Source: Thermohalobaculum sp039821125 (GTDB lineage Bacteria; Pseudomonadota; Alphaproteobacteria; Rhodobacterales; Rhodobacteraceae). Taken from it: a stretch of 64,000 nt of DNA. The position numbers and the translations under genes were made by a program. The notes under the pieces were generated by a model. It saw only the letters and a list, made by a program, of their open reading frames with translations. It was not told the DNA's origin and did no database searches. Numbering within the stretch: position 1 is the first letter of the stretch; each line of letters begins with the position of its first letter. This document shows, one piece after another, positions 16,559 to 25,426 of the stretch. The stretch lies in NCBI GenBank assembly GCA_039821125.1, contig JBCBOR010000015.1:15856-79855 (forward strand), given 5' to 3'.

Positions 16559-18139
16559 ATGACCACGCTACGCAGTACTCTTGGCATTCTTGCCGCGTCG
16601 ACCTTGCTTGCCGGGCCCGCCCTCGCCGAGGAGTTGACCATCGGTCTGGCCTCGGAGCCGACGTCGATGGATCCGCATTACCACAATCTCGGCCCGAACA
16701 ACGCGATGAGCCGTCATATCTTCGACCGGCTGATCCTGCAGGACGAAAACCAACGGCTGACGCCGGGTCTGGCGACCTCGTGGGCGCCGGTTGACGATCT
16801 GACCTGGGAATTCAAACTGCGCCAGAACGTGACCTACCACGACGGCTCGGCCTTCAATGCGGATGACATCGTGTGCTCGTTCACGCGTGCGCCGGATGTG
16901 CCGAATTCGCCCTCATCGTTCGCGACCTACACCAAGGGCAAGACCGTCACCAAGATCGACGAGTTCACCGTGCACATCACGACGGAGAACCCCTATCCGC
17001 TGATGGCCAACGATGTCTCGACGGTCCCGATTGTCTCGTCCGAGGGCGGGTGTGACGGCACGACCGAGGCGTTCAACGCGGGCACCGCAGCCATCGGCAC
17101 TGGACCGTTCAAGTTCGTCAGTTACGCGCCGGGCGACAGTATCGTGGTCGAGCGCAACGAGGACTATTGGGGCGCGAAACCCTACTGGTCAAAGGTGACG
17201 TTCAAGCCGATCAAATCCGGCCCGGCCCGCGTGGCGGCGCTGTTGGCCGGGGATGTCGATATGATCGAGGGCGTGCCGACCACCGATATCACAACGCTCA
17301 AGGACAATGCGGATCTTGCTCTGAGCCAGGGCATTTCGAACCGAGTGATCTATCTGCACCTCGACCATGACCGGGCCGACAGCCCGTTCGTCAAGGCCAA
17401 TGGCGGCGGCGCCATCGATAACCCGCTGCGCAAGCTGGAGGTGCGTCAGGCGATCTCGAAGGCGATCAATCGCGATGCGATTGTCGACCGGGTCATGGAG
17501 GGTGTGGCCATCAAGGCAGGGCAGCTCTTGCCCGAGGGCTTCTTCGGTGTCTCGAGCAAACTGGCGCCTGTCGACTACGATCCTGACGGCGCCAAGGAAT
17601 TGCTGGCCAAGGCGGGTGTGCCGGACGGGTTCGAACTGACCATCCACGGGCCGAACGATCGCTATATCAACGATGCCAAGATCGCCGAGGCCATCGGTCA
17701 GATGCTGACCCGTGTCGGGATCAAGACAACGGTCGAGACGATGCCGCGCTCGGTCTACTTCAAGCGTGCCTCGCGCGGCGGGCCGGACGGGACGCCTGAG
17801 TTCAGCTTTATCCTTGTGGGCTGGGGCGCAGGCTCGGGCGAGGCATCCTCGCCGCTGAAGTCGCTGATCGGCACGCACAACCCGGACAAGGGCTGGGGCG
17901 CGTCGAACCGCGGGCGGTATTCGAACCCGAAAGTCGACGAGTTGCTTGATCAGGCGCTGGCGACGGTGAAAGACGCGGGCCGCCAGATGTTGCTGGCCGA
18001 GGCGACCGAGATCGCGATCAATGACGCGGCCATAATCCCGCTGCACTATCAGGTCAACACCTGGGCGGCGAAGAAGGGTCTGAAGTACATCGCCCGGACC
18101 GATGAATCGACGCTGGCCATCGGGGTCGTGCGCGAGTGA
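16559..18139 (+). CDS. ABC transporter periplasmic binding protein, peptide/nickel family (SBP_bac_5)
   Basis: A 526-residue binding protein. Signal peptide 1-23 (LGILAASTLLAGPALA, cleavage before EELTIG). The mature protein has the family landmarks SEPTSMDPHYHN, TPGLATSW, WEFKLRQNVTYHDGS, FNADDI and GTGPFKF. The C-terminal region includes FSFILVGWGAGSGEASSPLKSLIGTHN, the part of the pocket that sets specificity. It is the first gene of a five-gene transport operon; a small hairpin separates it from the permease, a common way to keep binding-protein mRNA more abundant. The substrate may be a di- or oligopeptide, or another solute of this broad family. Confidence 0.93.
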   Translation: MTTLRSTLGILAASTLLAGPALAEELTIGLASEPTSMDPHYHNLGPNNAMSRHIFDRLILQDENQRLTPGLATSWAPVDDLTWEFKLRQNVTYHDGSAFNADDIVCSFTRAPDVPNSPSSFATYTKGKTVTKIDEFTVHITTENPYPLMANDVSTVPIVSSEGGCDGTTEAFNAGTAAIGTGPFKFVSYAPGDSIVVERNEDYWGAKPYWSKVTFKPIKSGPARVAALLAGDVDMIEGVPTTDITTLKDNADLALSQGISNRVIYLHLDHDRADSPFVKANGGGAIDNPLRKLEVRQAISKAINRDAIVDRVMEGVAIKAGQLLPEGFFGVSSKLAPVDYDPDGAKELLAKAGVPDGFELTIHGPNDRYINDAKIAEAIGQMLTRVGIKTTVETMPRSVYFKRASRGGPDGTPEFSFILVGWGAGSGEASSPLKSLIGTHNPDKGWGASNRGRYSNPKVDELLDQALATVKDAGRQMLLAEATEIAINDAAIIPLHYQVNTWAAKKGLKYIARTDESTLAIGVVRE

Positions 18140-18149
18140 GCTGACGCGA

Positions 18150-18170
18150 GGGTGCGTCACGGACGCACCC
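18150..18170. repeat. GGGTGCGTC hairpin, single unit
   Basis: GGGTGCGTC-ACG-GACGCACCC, followed by TACG, lies 10 bases after the binding-protein stop and 20 bases before the permease start. It is the half-unit of a repeat that occurs as an inverted pair at 47499, 54587 and 55833. Confidence 0.85.
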
Positions 18171-18189
18171 TACGCACGGGGGATCCGGT

Positions 18190-19167
18190 TTGACCGTGTT
18201 CATCATCCGTCGACTGATGCAGGCGGCGGTTGTCATCCTGCTGATGTCGCTGATCGTGTTCGCCGGGGTGTTCCTGATCGGCGATCCCATCGACATGCTC
18301 GTCAGTCCGGAGGCCGATCAGTCCGAGATCGAGCGGGTGCGGATCGCCTGGGGTCTCGATCTGCCGCTGCACGAGCAGTATCTGCGGTTCATGGGCGGCG
18401 TTATGACCGGAGATTTCGGCCGTTCATTTATCACGTCAGAACCGGCCCTTCGGATGATCCTGCGTTTCATGCCCGCGACGATCGAACTGGCGCTGGTGTC
18501 TCTGGTGATGGCCATCGTGCTGGGCATTCCGCTCGGCCTCTATGCGGGGCTCTACCCCGATCACTGGACATCGAAGACGATCATGGCGAGCTCGATCCTG
18601 GGCTTCTCGCTGCCGACGTTTTGGGTCGGGCTGATGATGATCATGCTGTTCGCAGTGTGGCTTGGCTGGTTGCCCTCGACCGGGCGCGGGGACACCGCGG
18701 TGTTTCTGGGGATCGAGAGCAGCCTTTGGACAAGGGACGGGCTGAGCCATCTCTTCATGCCCGCGCTGAACCTTGCCCTGACCAACATCTCACTGGTCAT
18801 CCGCCTGACCCGCGCGGGTGTGCGCGAGGCGCTGCATCAGGACTACATCAAGTTCGCCCGGGCCAAGGGCCTGTCGCGCGGGCGCGTGATCGGTTTGCAT
18901 TTGCTCAAGAACATCATGATTCCCATCGTCACGGTGCTGGGGCTTGAGTTCGGTAACCTGCTGGCGTTCTCGGTGGTGACAGAGACGATCTTTGCGTGGC
19001 CGGGCATGGGCAAGCTGCTGATCGACTCGTTGTTGCAACTCGACCGCCCGGTGGTCGTGGCGTACCTGATGATCGTGGTTGCACTGTTTGTGCTGATCAA
19101 CCTCCTGGTCGATATCCTCTATTCGATCCTCGATCCCCGCGTGCGCCTGCAGGATCAGGGCGCATGA
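18190..19167 (+). CDS. ABC transporter permease, DppB type
   Basis: A 325-residue inner-membrane permease with about six hydrophobic spans (first at about 8-30). The EAA loop is visible as AKGLSRGRVIGLHLLKN, and the family signature FAWPGMGKLLIDSL lies near the C-terminus. The start is taken as TTG at 18190, about 7 bases after a G-rich site; GTG at 18196 is an alternative two codons later. It overlaps the next permease gene by four bases (ATGA). Confidence 0.92.
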   Translation: MTVFIIRRLMQAAVVILLMSLIVFAGVFLIGDPIDMLVSPEADQSEIERVRIAWGLDLPLHEQYLRFMGGVMTGDFGRSFITSEPALRMILRFMPATIELALVSLVMAIVLGIPLGLYAGLYPDHWTSKTIMASSILGFSLPTFWVGLMMIMLFAVWLGWLPSTGRGDTAVFLGIESSLWTRDGLSHLFMPALNLALTNISLVIRLTRAGVREALHQDYIKFARAKGLSRGRVIGLHLLKNIMIPIVTVLGLEFGNLLAFSVVTETIFAWPGMGKLLIDSLLQLDRPVVVAYLMIVVALFVLINLLVDILYSILDPRVRLQDQGA

Positions 19168-20069
19168 GTGCGGTGGATCAGGTGCCTGTTGCGCGCGCCG
19201 AGACGCCGTTCCAGCGGTTCCGGGCGGAGTTCTTCGAGAGCCGGGTTGCCGCCGTCTCCCTCATGGTGCTTGTCGGGGTCGTAATCCTTGCCGTGTTGGC
19301 GCCCTGGATCACGCCGCAGGACCCCTATGATCTGGGGCAGGTGACGGTAATGGACTCGCTGCTACCGCCGGGCGCCGCGTCCTTCGATGGATATACGATG
19401 TGGCTCGGCTCGGACGGGCTGGGCCGGGACCTTTACTCGGGCATTCTCTACGGCATCCGCATTTCGCTGATGGTCGGGTTGGCGTCGGGCTTCATCGCGC
19501 TGGTGATTGGGACCGCAATCGGGCTGGTCGCAGCGTATGCTGGCGGGCGGATCGATGCGCTGATCATGCGAACGGTGGATCTGCAGCTGTCGTTCCCTGC
19601 CGCGCTGATCGCGCTGATGCTGGTGGCGTTGATGGGCCGCGGGGTCGACAAGATCATCATCGCCCTGGTCGTTGCGCAATGGGCTTACTACGCGCGGGCG
19701 ATCCGGGGCTCGGCCATGGTCGAGAGTGCCAAGGATTACGTGGAGGCCGCACGGTGTCTGGGCCTCAGCCACGGGCGTGTGATTTTTCGCCATGTGCTGC
19801 CGAACTGCATGGGGCCGTTGATCGTGATCGGGACGGTCCAGACCGCGAGCGCGATTGCGCTGGAATCGACCCTGTCGTTTCTGGGGGTGGGTCTGCGCCA
19901 GACCGAGCCGTCGCTGGGGGTGCTGATTGCCAACGGACGCGAGTACATCATTTCCGGGCGCTACTGGATCTCGATGTTTCCCGGGATTGCCCTTCTGATC
20001 ACCATCGTGTCGATCAATCTGGTTGGAGACCAGTTGCGCGATGTCCTGAACCCGAGGCTGAAGCGGTGA
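19164..20069 (+). CDS. ABC transporter permease, DppC type
   Basis: A 301-residue permease. An N-terminal cytoplasmic segment and membrane span (about 27-47, AVSLMVLVGVVILAVLAPWI) precede the transmembrane domain, as is usual for DppC. Landmarks are LGSDGLGRDLYSGILYGIRISL, the EAA loop RCLGLSHGRVIFRHVLPN, and ESTLSFLGVGLRQTEPSLG. The start overlaps the DppB stop. It pairs with DppB to form the channel. Confidence 0.93.
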   Translation: MSAVDQVPVARAETPFQRFRAEFFESRVAAVSLMVLVGVVILAVLAPWITPQDPYDLGQVTVMDSLLPPGAASFDGYTMWLGSDGLGRDLYSGILYGIRISLMVGLASGFIALVIGTAIGLVAAYAGGRIDALIMRTVDLQLSFPAALIALMLVALMGRGVDKIIIALVVAQWAYYARAIRGSAMVESAKDYVEAARCLGLSHGRVIFRHVLPNCMGPLIVIGTVQTASAIALESTLSFLGVGLRQTEPSLGVLIANGREYIISGRYWISMFPGIALLITIVSINLVGDQLRDVLNPRLKR

Positions 20070-20071
20070 GC

Positions 20072-20154
20072 CCTCCCGCCTGTACCGCGCCGTACCGTCG
20101 CGCAGCCCACCCGCCCACCCCTGCGCTCCGCTCCAGCGCGGTACAGGCGGGAGG
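20072..20154. repeat. G-run loop inverted repeat, copy 2
   Basis: A perfect 18-bp stem: CCTCCCGCCTGTACCGCG (20072-20089) with its complement at 20137-20154. The loop holds CCCACCCGCCCACCCC, that is GGGGTGGGCGGGTGGG on the other strand, itself flanked by GCGCAG/CTGCGC. The right arm ends in GGGAGG, which is the ribosome site of the next gene. Confidence 0.9.
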
Positions 20155-20160
20155 AAATCA

Positions 20161-21144
20161 ATGAGTGTTCTGGCGGTTGAAGACCTGCAGACCCATTTCT
20201 TCACCCGCGCCGGTGTTGTTAAGGCGGTCGATGGTGTGGATATCGCACTGGACAGGGGCGAGATCATGGGGCTGGTCGGCGAGAGCGGATCCGGCAAATC
20301 GGTCACCGGGTTTTCGATCCTCGGACTGGTCGATCCGCCGGGCCGCATTGTCGGCGGTGCGATCCGGTTTCAGGGTGAGGATCTGGTAGGGGCCAGCGAT
20401 GCGCGGCTGCAGGCGCTGCGCGGCGGGCGAATCGCGATGATCTTCCAGGACCCGATGATGACCCTGAACCCGGTTCTGCGCATCGACACCCAGATGGTCG
20501 AGGCGGTGCGGGCCCATCAGAAGGTCTCGCGCCGCGCCGCATGGGAGAAGGCCCGCGATGGCCTGGCCCGGGTGGGAATCCCGAGCCCGGAGGAGCGTCT
20601 CTCTGCCTATCCTCACCAGCTGTCCGGCGGCATGCGCCAGCGCGTGGCGATCGCCATCGCCTTTCTCAATGATCCCGATCTGATCATCGCGGACGAGCCG
20701 ACCACGGCGCTGGATGTCACCATTCAGGCACAGATCATCCACCAGGCGCAGGCTTTGTGCCGCGAACGCGGGGCGGCGATGATTTGGATCACCCATGACC
20801 TGGCGGTGGTGGCCGGTTTGGCTGACCGGATCTCGGTCATGTATGCGGGTCGGGTGGTCGAGGCAGGCACAGTCGACGCGGTGATTGACCGGCCACGGCA
20901 TCCCTATACCGCAGGGCTCCTCGGTTCGGTCCCCTCTGCGAACCGTCGCGGAGCGCGTCTCTCGCAGATCCCGGGCATGACGCCCAACATGCTGGCGCTG
21001 CCGCCGGGCTGCGCATTCCAGCCGCGCTGTCCGCGTGCCGGTGCCGGGTGCCTCGAGACCCTGCCAGAGCCAAAAGGCACCGATGGCCATCTCGTGCGGT
21101 GCCTCCATCCGCACGAGCATGCCGAGGGGGTCACCCAGGCATGA
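20161..21144 (+). CDS. ABC transporter ATPase, DppD type
   Basis: A 327-residue nucleotide-binding subunit. Walker A GESGSGKS (40-47), signature LSGGMRQRVAIA, Walker B DLIIADEPTTALD and switch His in WITHDLAVV. The C-terminal oligopeptide/dipeptide extension has the cysteine cluster GCAFQPRCPRAGAGC, which binds an Fe-S cluster in some homologues. The ribosome site (GGGAGG) is the end of the right arm of the preceding inverted repeat. It overlaps the next ATPase gene by four bases. Confidence 0.94.
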   Translation: MSVLAVEDLQTHFFTRAGVVKAVDGVDIALDRGEIMGLVGESGSGKSVTGFSILGLVDPPGRIVGGAIRFQGEDLVGASDARLQALRGGRIAMIFQDPMMTLNPVLRIDTQMVEAVRAHQKVSRRAAWEKARDGLARVGIPSPEERLSAYPHQLSGGMRQRVAIAIAFLNDPDLIIADEPTTALDVTIQAQIIHQAQALCRERGAAMIWITHDLAVVAGLADRISVMYAGRVVEAGTVDAVIDRPRHPYTAGLLGSVPSANRRGARLSQIPGMTPNMLALPPGCAFQPRCPRAGAGCLETLPEPKGTDGHLVRCLHPHEHAEGVTQA

Positions 21145-22133
21145 CGGCATTGCTTGAAGTGCGTGGACTGACGAAGCGTTTTGTCAAACGTCTCGATCTG
21201 GCGGGCCGGATCGCACAGCGGCTTGGAGCCGGGGTCAGGGAAGAGATCGTCCATGCGGTCGATGGGGTCGATCTCGCGGTTGCGCCGGGCGAGGTCGTCG
21301 GTCTCGTGGGCGAGTCCGGCTGCGGCAAGTCCACGCTCGGGCGCATGATCGCCGGGATCTTGCCAGCGACGGAAGGCCAGATCCTGTTCGACGGCGCTGA
21401 CGTCGCGACCATGGGCGGGGGCGACCGGCGTGCGGCGCAGCTGGACGTGCAGATGATCTTTCAGGATCCGTTCGCCAGCCTCAATCCGCGTATGCGGGTC
21501 GAGCAGATCGTCGGTGAGGCGCCACTGGTGCATGGTCTCGTCAGCCGGGCTGGGCTGTCTGACTACGGCGATGATATCCTGACGAAGGTTGGCCTCGACC
21601 CTGCGCTGAAGCGGCGCTATCCGCACCAGTTCTCGGGCGGGCAGCGCCAGCGTATCGGCATCGCCCGCGCGCTCGCGGTCAAGCCGCGGTTCCTGGTCTG
21701 CGACGAGGCGATTGCCGCGCTGGATGTTTCCATTCAGGCGCAGGTTCTGAACCTTTTCATGGATTTGCGCGAAGAATTTGACCTAACCTATCTGTTCATC
21801 TCTCATGATCTGAGCGTGGTTGAGCACATCGCGGACAGAGTGGTGATCATGTATCTCGGTCGTGTGGTCGAGAGCGCACCGACCGAAGCGCTGTTTGCTC
21901 AGCCGAACCACCCCTATACCCGCGCGCTGCTTGCGGAGGTGCCGCGGCTCGACCAGCGGGGCCGGGAGTTCGCACCCATCGAGGGAGAGATCCCCTCACC
22001 GCTGAACCCGCCGCAGGGCTGTCACTTCCATCCGCGCTGTGCCCATGCAATGCCACGGTGCCGGGCCGATGTGCCACCCTTGCGGGACATTGGCACAGGA
22101 TGGCGATCTGCCTGCCACCTCAACGACGGCTGA
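21141..22133 (+). CDS. ABC transporter ATPase, DppF type
   Basis: A 330-residue partner ATPase starting MTALLEVRGLTKRF at an ATGA overlap. Walker A GESGCGKST, signature FSGGQRQRIGIARAL, Walker B FLVCDEAIAALD (most relatives have DEAVSALD), switch His in FISHDLSVVEHI. The C-terminal extension carries GCHFHPRCAHAMPRC. An insertion after the first strand (VKRLDLAGRIAQRLGAG) is typical of DppF/OppF proteins. It completes the transporter. Confidence 0.94.
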   Translation: MTALLEVRGLTKRFVKRLDLAGRIAQRLGAGVREEIVHAVDGVDLAVAPGEVVGLVGESGCGKSTLGRMIAGILPATEGQILFDGADVATMGGGDRRAAQLDVQMIFQDPFASLNPRMRVEQIVGEAPLVHGLVSRAGLSDYGDDILTKVGLDPALKRRYPHQFSGGQRQRIGIARALAVKPRFLVCDEAIAALDVSIQAQVLNLFMDLREEFDLTYLFISHDLSVVEHIADRVVIMYLGRVVESAPTEALFAQPNHPYTRALLAEVPRLDQRGREFAPIEGEIPSPLNPPQGCHFHPRCAHAMPRCRADVPPLRDIGTGWRSACHLNDG

Positions 22134-22195
22134 GGGACGACCCCCGCGCCGCGAAACGGATCGGTCCCGCAGCGCGGTGCTCCCCCCAGCCAGCG

Positions 22196-22263
22196 GAGGT
22201 GGACCTCGATATGTGACGACGCCGACGTGCTGGTGTGCGCCGGCTTGGATCGAGGCGCACCTC
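22196..22263. repeat. Imperfect inverted repeat after the transporter operon
   Basis: GAGGTGGACCTCGAT (22196-22210) pairs with ATCGAGGCGCACCTC (22249-22263) at 13 of 15 positions. Each arm is also a small palindrome (GAGGT/ACCTC; GAGG/CCTC). It lies between the dppF-type stop and the tartrate-dehydrogenase-like gene. Confidence 0.7.
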
Positions 22264-22319
22264 TAGTCATGTCCTCCCCGGCTCGCTAGGGTCGCGGCGC
22301 GGCACCGGCAGGAGAGACC

Positions 22320-23384
22320 ATGACCAGTTACAAGATCGCATGCATCCCGGGCGATGGGATCGGAAACGAAGTGATGCCGGAAGGATTGCGCGCTTTGGAA
22401 GCGGCCGCTGCGGCGGGTGGGTTCTCGGTCGAGACAACGCATTACGACTGGTCCTGCGAGCGCTACAAGGCGACTGGCGCGATGATGCCGGAGGACGGGA
22501 TTGCGCAACTTTCTCAATCGGATGCCGTGTTCTTGGGGGCGGTTGGGTTCCCGGGCGTGCCCGATCACATCTCGCTCTGGGGGCTCTTGGTGCCGATCCG
22601 GCGCGAGTTTGATCAGTACGTGAACCTGCGCCCTGTGCGCCTGCTGCCCGGCGTGCCATGCCCGCTGGCCGGCAAGGCGCCGGGAGATATCGATTTCTGG
22701 GTCGTGCGGGAGAACACCGAGGGTGAATACAGCCAGGTTGGCGGCATGATGTTCTCGGGCACCGAGCGCGAGTTTGTCACACAGCAGGCGGTCTTCACGC
22801 GCAAAGGGTGCGACAGGATCAGCCGCTACGCTTTTGAGCTGGCGCAGAAAATTGGTGCAGACAAGGTCGACATGGCGACGAAGTCGAACGGCATCTTCGT
22901 CTCGATGCCCTACTGGGACGACCGTTTCCGGGCGGTCGCGGCGGCGTATCCCGCGATCGCGACGCAGGAGCACCATATCGACATTCTGGCCGCCCGGATG
23001 GTCATGCAGCCAGAGCAGTTTCGGGTCGTTGTCGCCACAAATCTGTTTGGTGACATCCTGTCGGATCTCGGCCCTGGCGTGACCGGCACCATCGCTGTGG
23101 CACCGTCAGCAAACATCAACCCGGAGCGGGTCTATCCCAGCATGTTCGAGCCGGTCCACGGCTCGGCGCCCGATATCGCGGGGCAGGGCGTCGCCAATCC
23201 CGTTGGGCAGATCTGGTCAGCCGCGATGATGCTCGACCATCTCGGACAACCCGAGGCGGCTGCGGCCATCGTCCGCGCGATTGAGACGGTCCTCGGCGAT
23301 CCCGATGCGCCGAAGACCGGAGATCTGGGTGGCACCGCGAAGACCACCGATCTTGGCGAGGCGATTGCCGCTGCGATCGGCTAG
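22320..23384 (+). CDS. Tartrate dehydrogenase-like beta-decarboxylating dehydrogenase (paralogue 1)
   Basis: A 354-residue member of the isocitrate/isopropylmalate dehydrogenase family starting MTSYKIACIPGDGIG. Family residues are in order: the substrate-Arg region NLRPVRLLPG, VVRENTEGEYS, KSNGIFVSM, the metal-binding Asp region NLFGDILSDL, and the NAD loop EPVHGSAPDIAGQGVANPVG. The WGLLVPIRREFDQYVNLRP segment is typical of tartrate dehydrogenase/D-malate dehydrogenase rather than LeuB. The likely reaction is NAD-dependent oxidation and decarboxylation of a 2-hydroxy dicarboxylic acid. It is close to the transporter operon; a second and third paralogue are at 40150 and 42800. Confidence 0.88.
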   Translation: MTSYKIACIPGDGIGNEVMPEGLRALEAAAAAGGFSVETTHYDWSCERYKATGAMMPEDGIAQLSQSDAVFLGAVGFPGVPDHISLWGLLVPIRREFDQYVNLRPVRLLPGVPCPLAGKAPGDIDFWVVRENTEGEYSQVGGMMFSGTEREFVTQQAVFTRKGCDRISRYAFELAQKIGADKVDMATKSNGIFVSMPYWDDRFRAVAAAYPAIATQEHHIDILAARMVMQPEQFRVVVATNLFGDILSDLGPGVTGTIAVAPSANINPERVYPSMFEPVHGSAPDIAGQGVANPVGQIWSAAMMLDHLGQPEAAAAIVRAIETVLGDPDAPKTGDLGGTAKTTDLGEAIAAAIG

Positions 23385-23986
23385 GCCGATCCGAACACGA
23401 TCGTGTCGACGGTGGCTGCGTCGCTTTCAGCGCCTTGCACGTCCTTGGCAACCACTTCGATCTTGAAGACCGAGTCGCCATCTGCGCTGGCAAAGGGGGC
23501 CAACCCGTCGACCCGCGTGGTCACGACCCCTGTGTCAGCATCGATGTCGAAGTGGTCCGCATCCTCACCGCGCAGCTTGAATGTCAGCGTATCTCCATCG
23601 AGATCCTCTGCCTCGATACGGGTGATCACTGTGCCTTTGCGGGTCTGATCCTGTGTCGTCTGGACGATCTTTTCGGTGTTGCCGAGAATGGTCGGCGCGT
23701 GGTTCTTGCAGGCCTTCCAGTCAGACATCCCATGCGTGCAGTCCTTGGTATTGGCCGCGTTGCCACAGTCGTCCTGATCGCGATCACGACAGATTTTGTC
23801 TGCGAACTTCTTCTTGATACGATCATGCCAGTCGTGCTGCCGACCGCCAGGTTCGCGGTCATCGCAGGCGTTTTTCTCGCGGTCTTTCTTGACCTTCGAG
23901 ACCCGGCCGCCCCAGCTGCTCCAGCCGCTATCCTCCGCCTGAGACCAGAATGACGTCGCCTTCCAAAACTTGCGCCAAAATCCCAT
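23381..23986 (-). CDS. Protein with Trp/Cys-rich N-terminus and one cadherin-like domain
   Basis: A 201-residue protein starting MGFWRKFWKATSFW, six bases after GGAG; an ATG four codons earlier overlaps that site. Residues 1-100 are charged, with several Trp and five Cys, and match nothing I know. Residues about 105-198 resemble one cadherin-like repeat (APTILGNTEK, ITRIEAEDLDGDTLTFKL, FDIDADTGVVTT, VEVVAKD-like IEVVAKD) with calcium-type acidic motifs. There is no signal peptide. Its end overlaps the end of the opposing dehydrogenase gene by four bases. Export, if any, would need another route. Confidence 0.7.
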   Translation of the reverse strand: MGFWRKFWKATSFWSQAEDSGWSSWGGRVSKVKKDREKNACDDREPGGRQHDWHDRIKKKFADKICRDRDQDDCGNAANTKDCTHGMSDWKACKNHAPTILGNTEKIVQTTQDQTRKGTVITRIEAEDLDGDTLTFKLRGEDADHFDIDADTGVVTTRVDGLAPFASADGDSVFKIEVVAKDVQGAESDAATVDTIVFGSA

Positions 23987-24194
23987 AAGGATCTCCATCT
24001 TTGAACGTTTTGCTTCAATTACTTGAGCCTTGGCGGGCGAGGCCTGCCGCAGCGCGGCGGACCTTCTCCATCTGTGGTTAAGGCACGCTTAAAGATCGCG
24101 AGGTTGTCTGCCGGTCTGTCGTGCCGGTCCGGTTGCAAGCTGGTTGCCAGACGGGGCGAGACATGATGATCTCTGCCCAAACAGGGAGGATGTG

Positions 24195-25274
24195 ATGACC
24201 GAGACCTACACCAGCTATGACCTTGTCGAGTTCGACAAACCGCTTGTCGAGCGCCAGCGACCGATGCCTGTGCCCGAGGGAACCGAGGTGCTGATCCGGG
24301 TCCGGCGCTCTGGTGTCTGCCACTCGGACCTGCACATTCAGGAGGGGTTCTTCGACCTCGGCGAGGAAGGCAAGCTGGACATGGCCGCGCGCGGCATGAA
24401 GCTGCCTCAGGCGCTGGGGCACGAGTTCTGCGGTGAGGTGGTCGCGCTCGGTCCGGACGCGCCGGAGGTCGAGATCGGCAAGACGTTCATCGTGCACCCC
24501 TGGATCGGGTGCCTGGAGCCCGATTGTGTGGCCTGCTCGAACGATCGCGAAAACGACTGCACGCGGATGCGGGCGCTTGGGGTCGTGCGCGATGGCGGCT
24601 ATGGGCAATACGTGATCGTCGATCACCCGCGGTTCCTTGTGAACATCGACGGTCTCGATCTCGATACGGTGACGCCTTACGCGTGCTCGGGTCTGACGGT
24701 GTACTGCGCGCTGAAGAAGGTCGATCCGGCGAAGATGCACCCGGGCGAGTGGCTGGCGGTGATGGGCTGCGGCGGGCTTGGCTTGAACGCCGTTGCCATC
24801 GCGCGCGCCATGGGCTTCGAGAAGATCGTCGCCTGCGACAACAACCAGTCCAAACTGCAGACAGCGGTCTCGATGGGGGCCGACGCGGTGCTGGACACGT
24901 CCCGCGAGGATGCGCTGACCGAACTGCGCAAGATCTGCGACAACAGGCTGCTGGGCGTGGTGGACACCGTGGGGGTCCCCGCGACCGCACGCCTGTCGGT
25001 GCATGGGCTGATCAAGATGGGCCGCTACGTGGTCGTTGGCCTGCATGGCGGCGACTTCAAGATGCCGCTGCCGTGGCTGCCGCAAAAGGCGCTGACGGTG
25101 CAGGGGTCCTATGTCGGATCGTGCAAGGACCTAAACGAGCTGATCGCTCTGGTGCGCACCGGCAAGGTCAAGGAGATCCCGGTCTCGACCCGGCCGCTCT
25201 GTGAGGCTTCGAAGACGTTGGATGATCTGAAGGCGGGGCGGATCACCGGACGGGTTGTGTTGAACGCAGACTGA
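24195..25274 (+). CDS. Zinc-dependent alcohol dehydrogenase (MDR family)
   Basis: A 359-residue medium-chain dehydrogenase starting MTETYTSYDLVEFDKP after GGGAGGA. Catalytic zinc ligands: Cys42 (GVCHSDLH) and His76-Glu77 (GHEFCGEVV). Structural zinc ligands: Cys106, 111, 114 and 122 (CLEPDCVACSNDRENDC). The Rossmann motif GCGGLGLNAVAIARAMG follows. Oddly, the loop after the first zinc motif is longer than usual (FFDLGEEGKLDMAARGMKLPQAL). The substrate is an alcohol or aldehyde of unknown type. It is transcribed apart from its neighbours. Confidence 0.92.
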   Translation: MTETYTSYDLVEFDKPLVERQRPMPVPEGTEVLIRVRRSGVCHSDLHIQEGFFDLGEEGKLDMAARGMKLPQALGHEFCGEVVALGPDAPEVEIGKTFIVHPWIGCLEPDCVACSNDRENDCTRMRALGVVRDGGYGQYVIVDHPRFLVNIDGLDLDTVTPYACSGLTVYCALKKVDPAKMHPGEWLAVMGCGGLGLNAVAIARAMGFEKIVACDNNQSKLQTAVSMGADAVLDTSREDALTELRKICDNRLLGVVDTVGVPATARLSVHGLIKMGRYVVVGLHGGDFKMPLPWLPQKALTVQGSYVGSCKDLNELIALVRTGKVKEIPVSTRPLCEASKTLDDLKAGRITGRVVLNAD

Positions 25275-25426
25275 CGCGCATGGTTGTGCGTCAGGCCGGG
25301 TGATCGCAGCCGCCCTCTTTTAAGCGCATCGGCTTCTCTGGTCGCTCGGATCCCTGGGTTCTGGTTCTTTCATCCGGGTGATCCGAGTTCCGTACTTGAA
25401 CGACGCAGCCTCGGCAGGAGAGAGAC

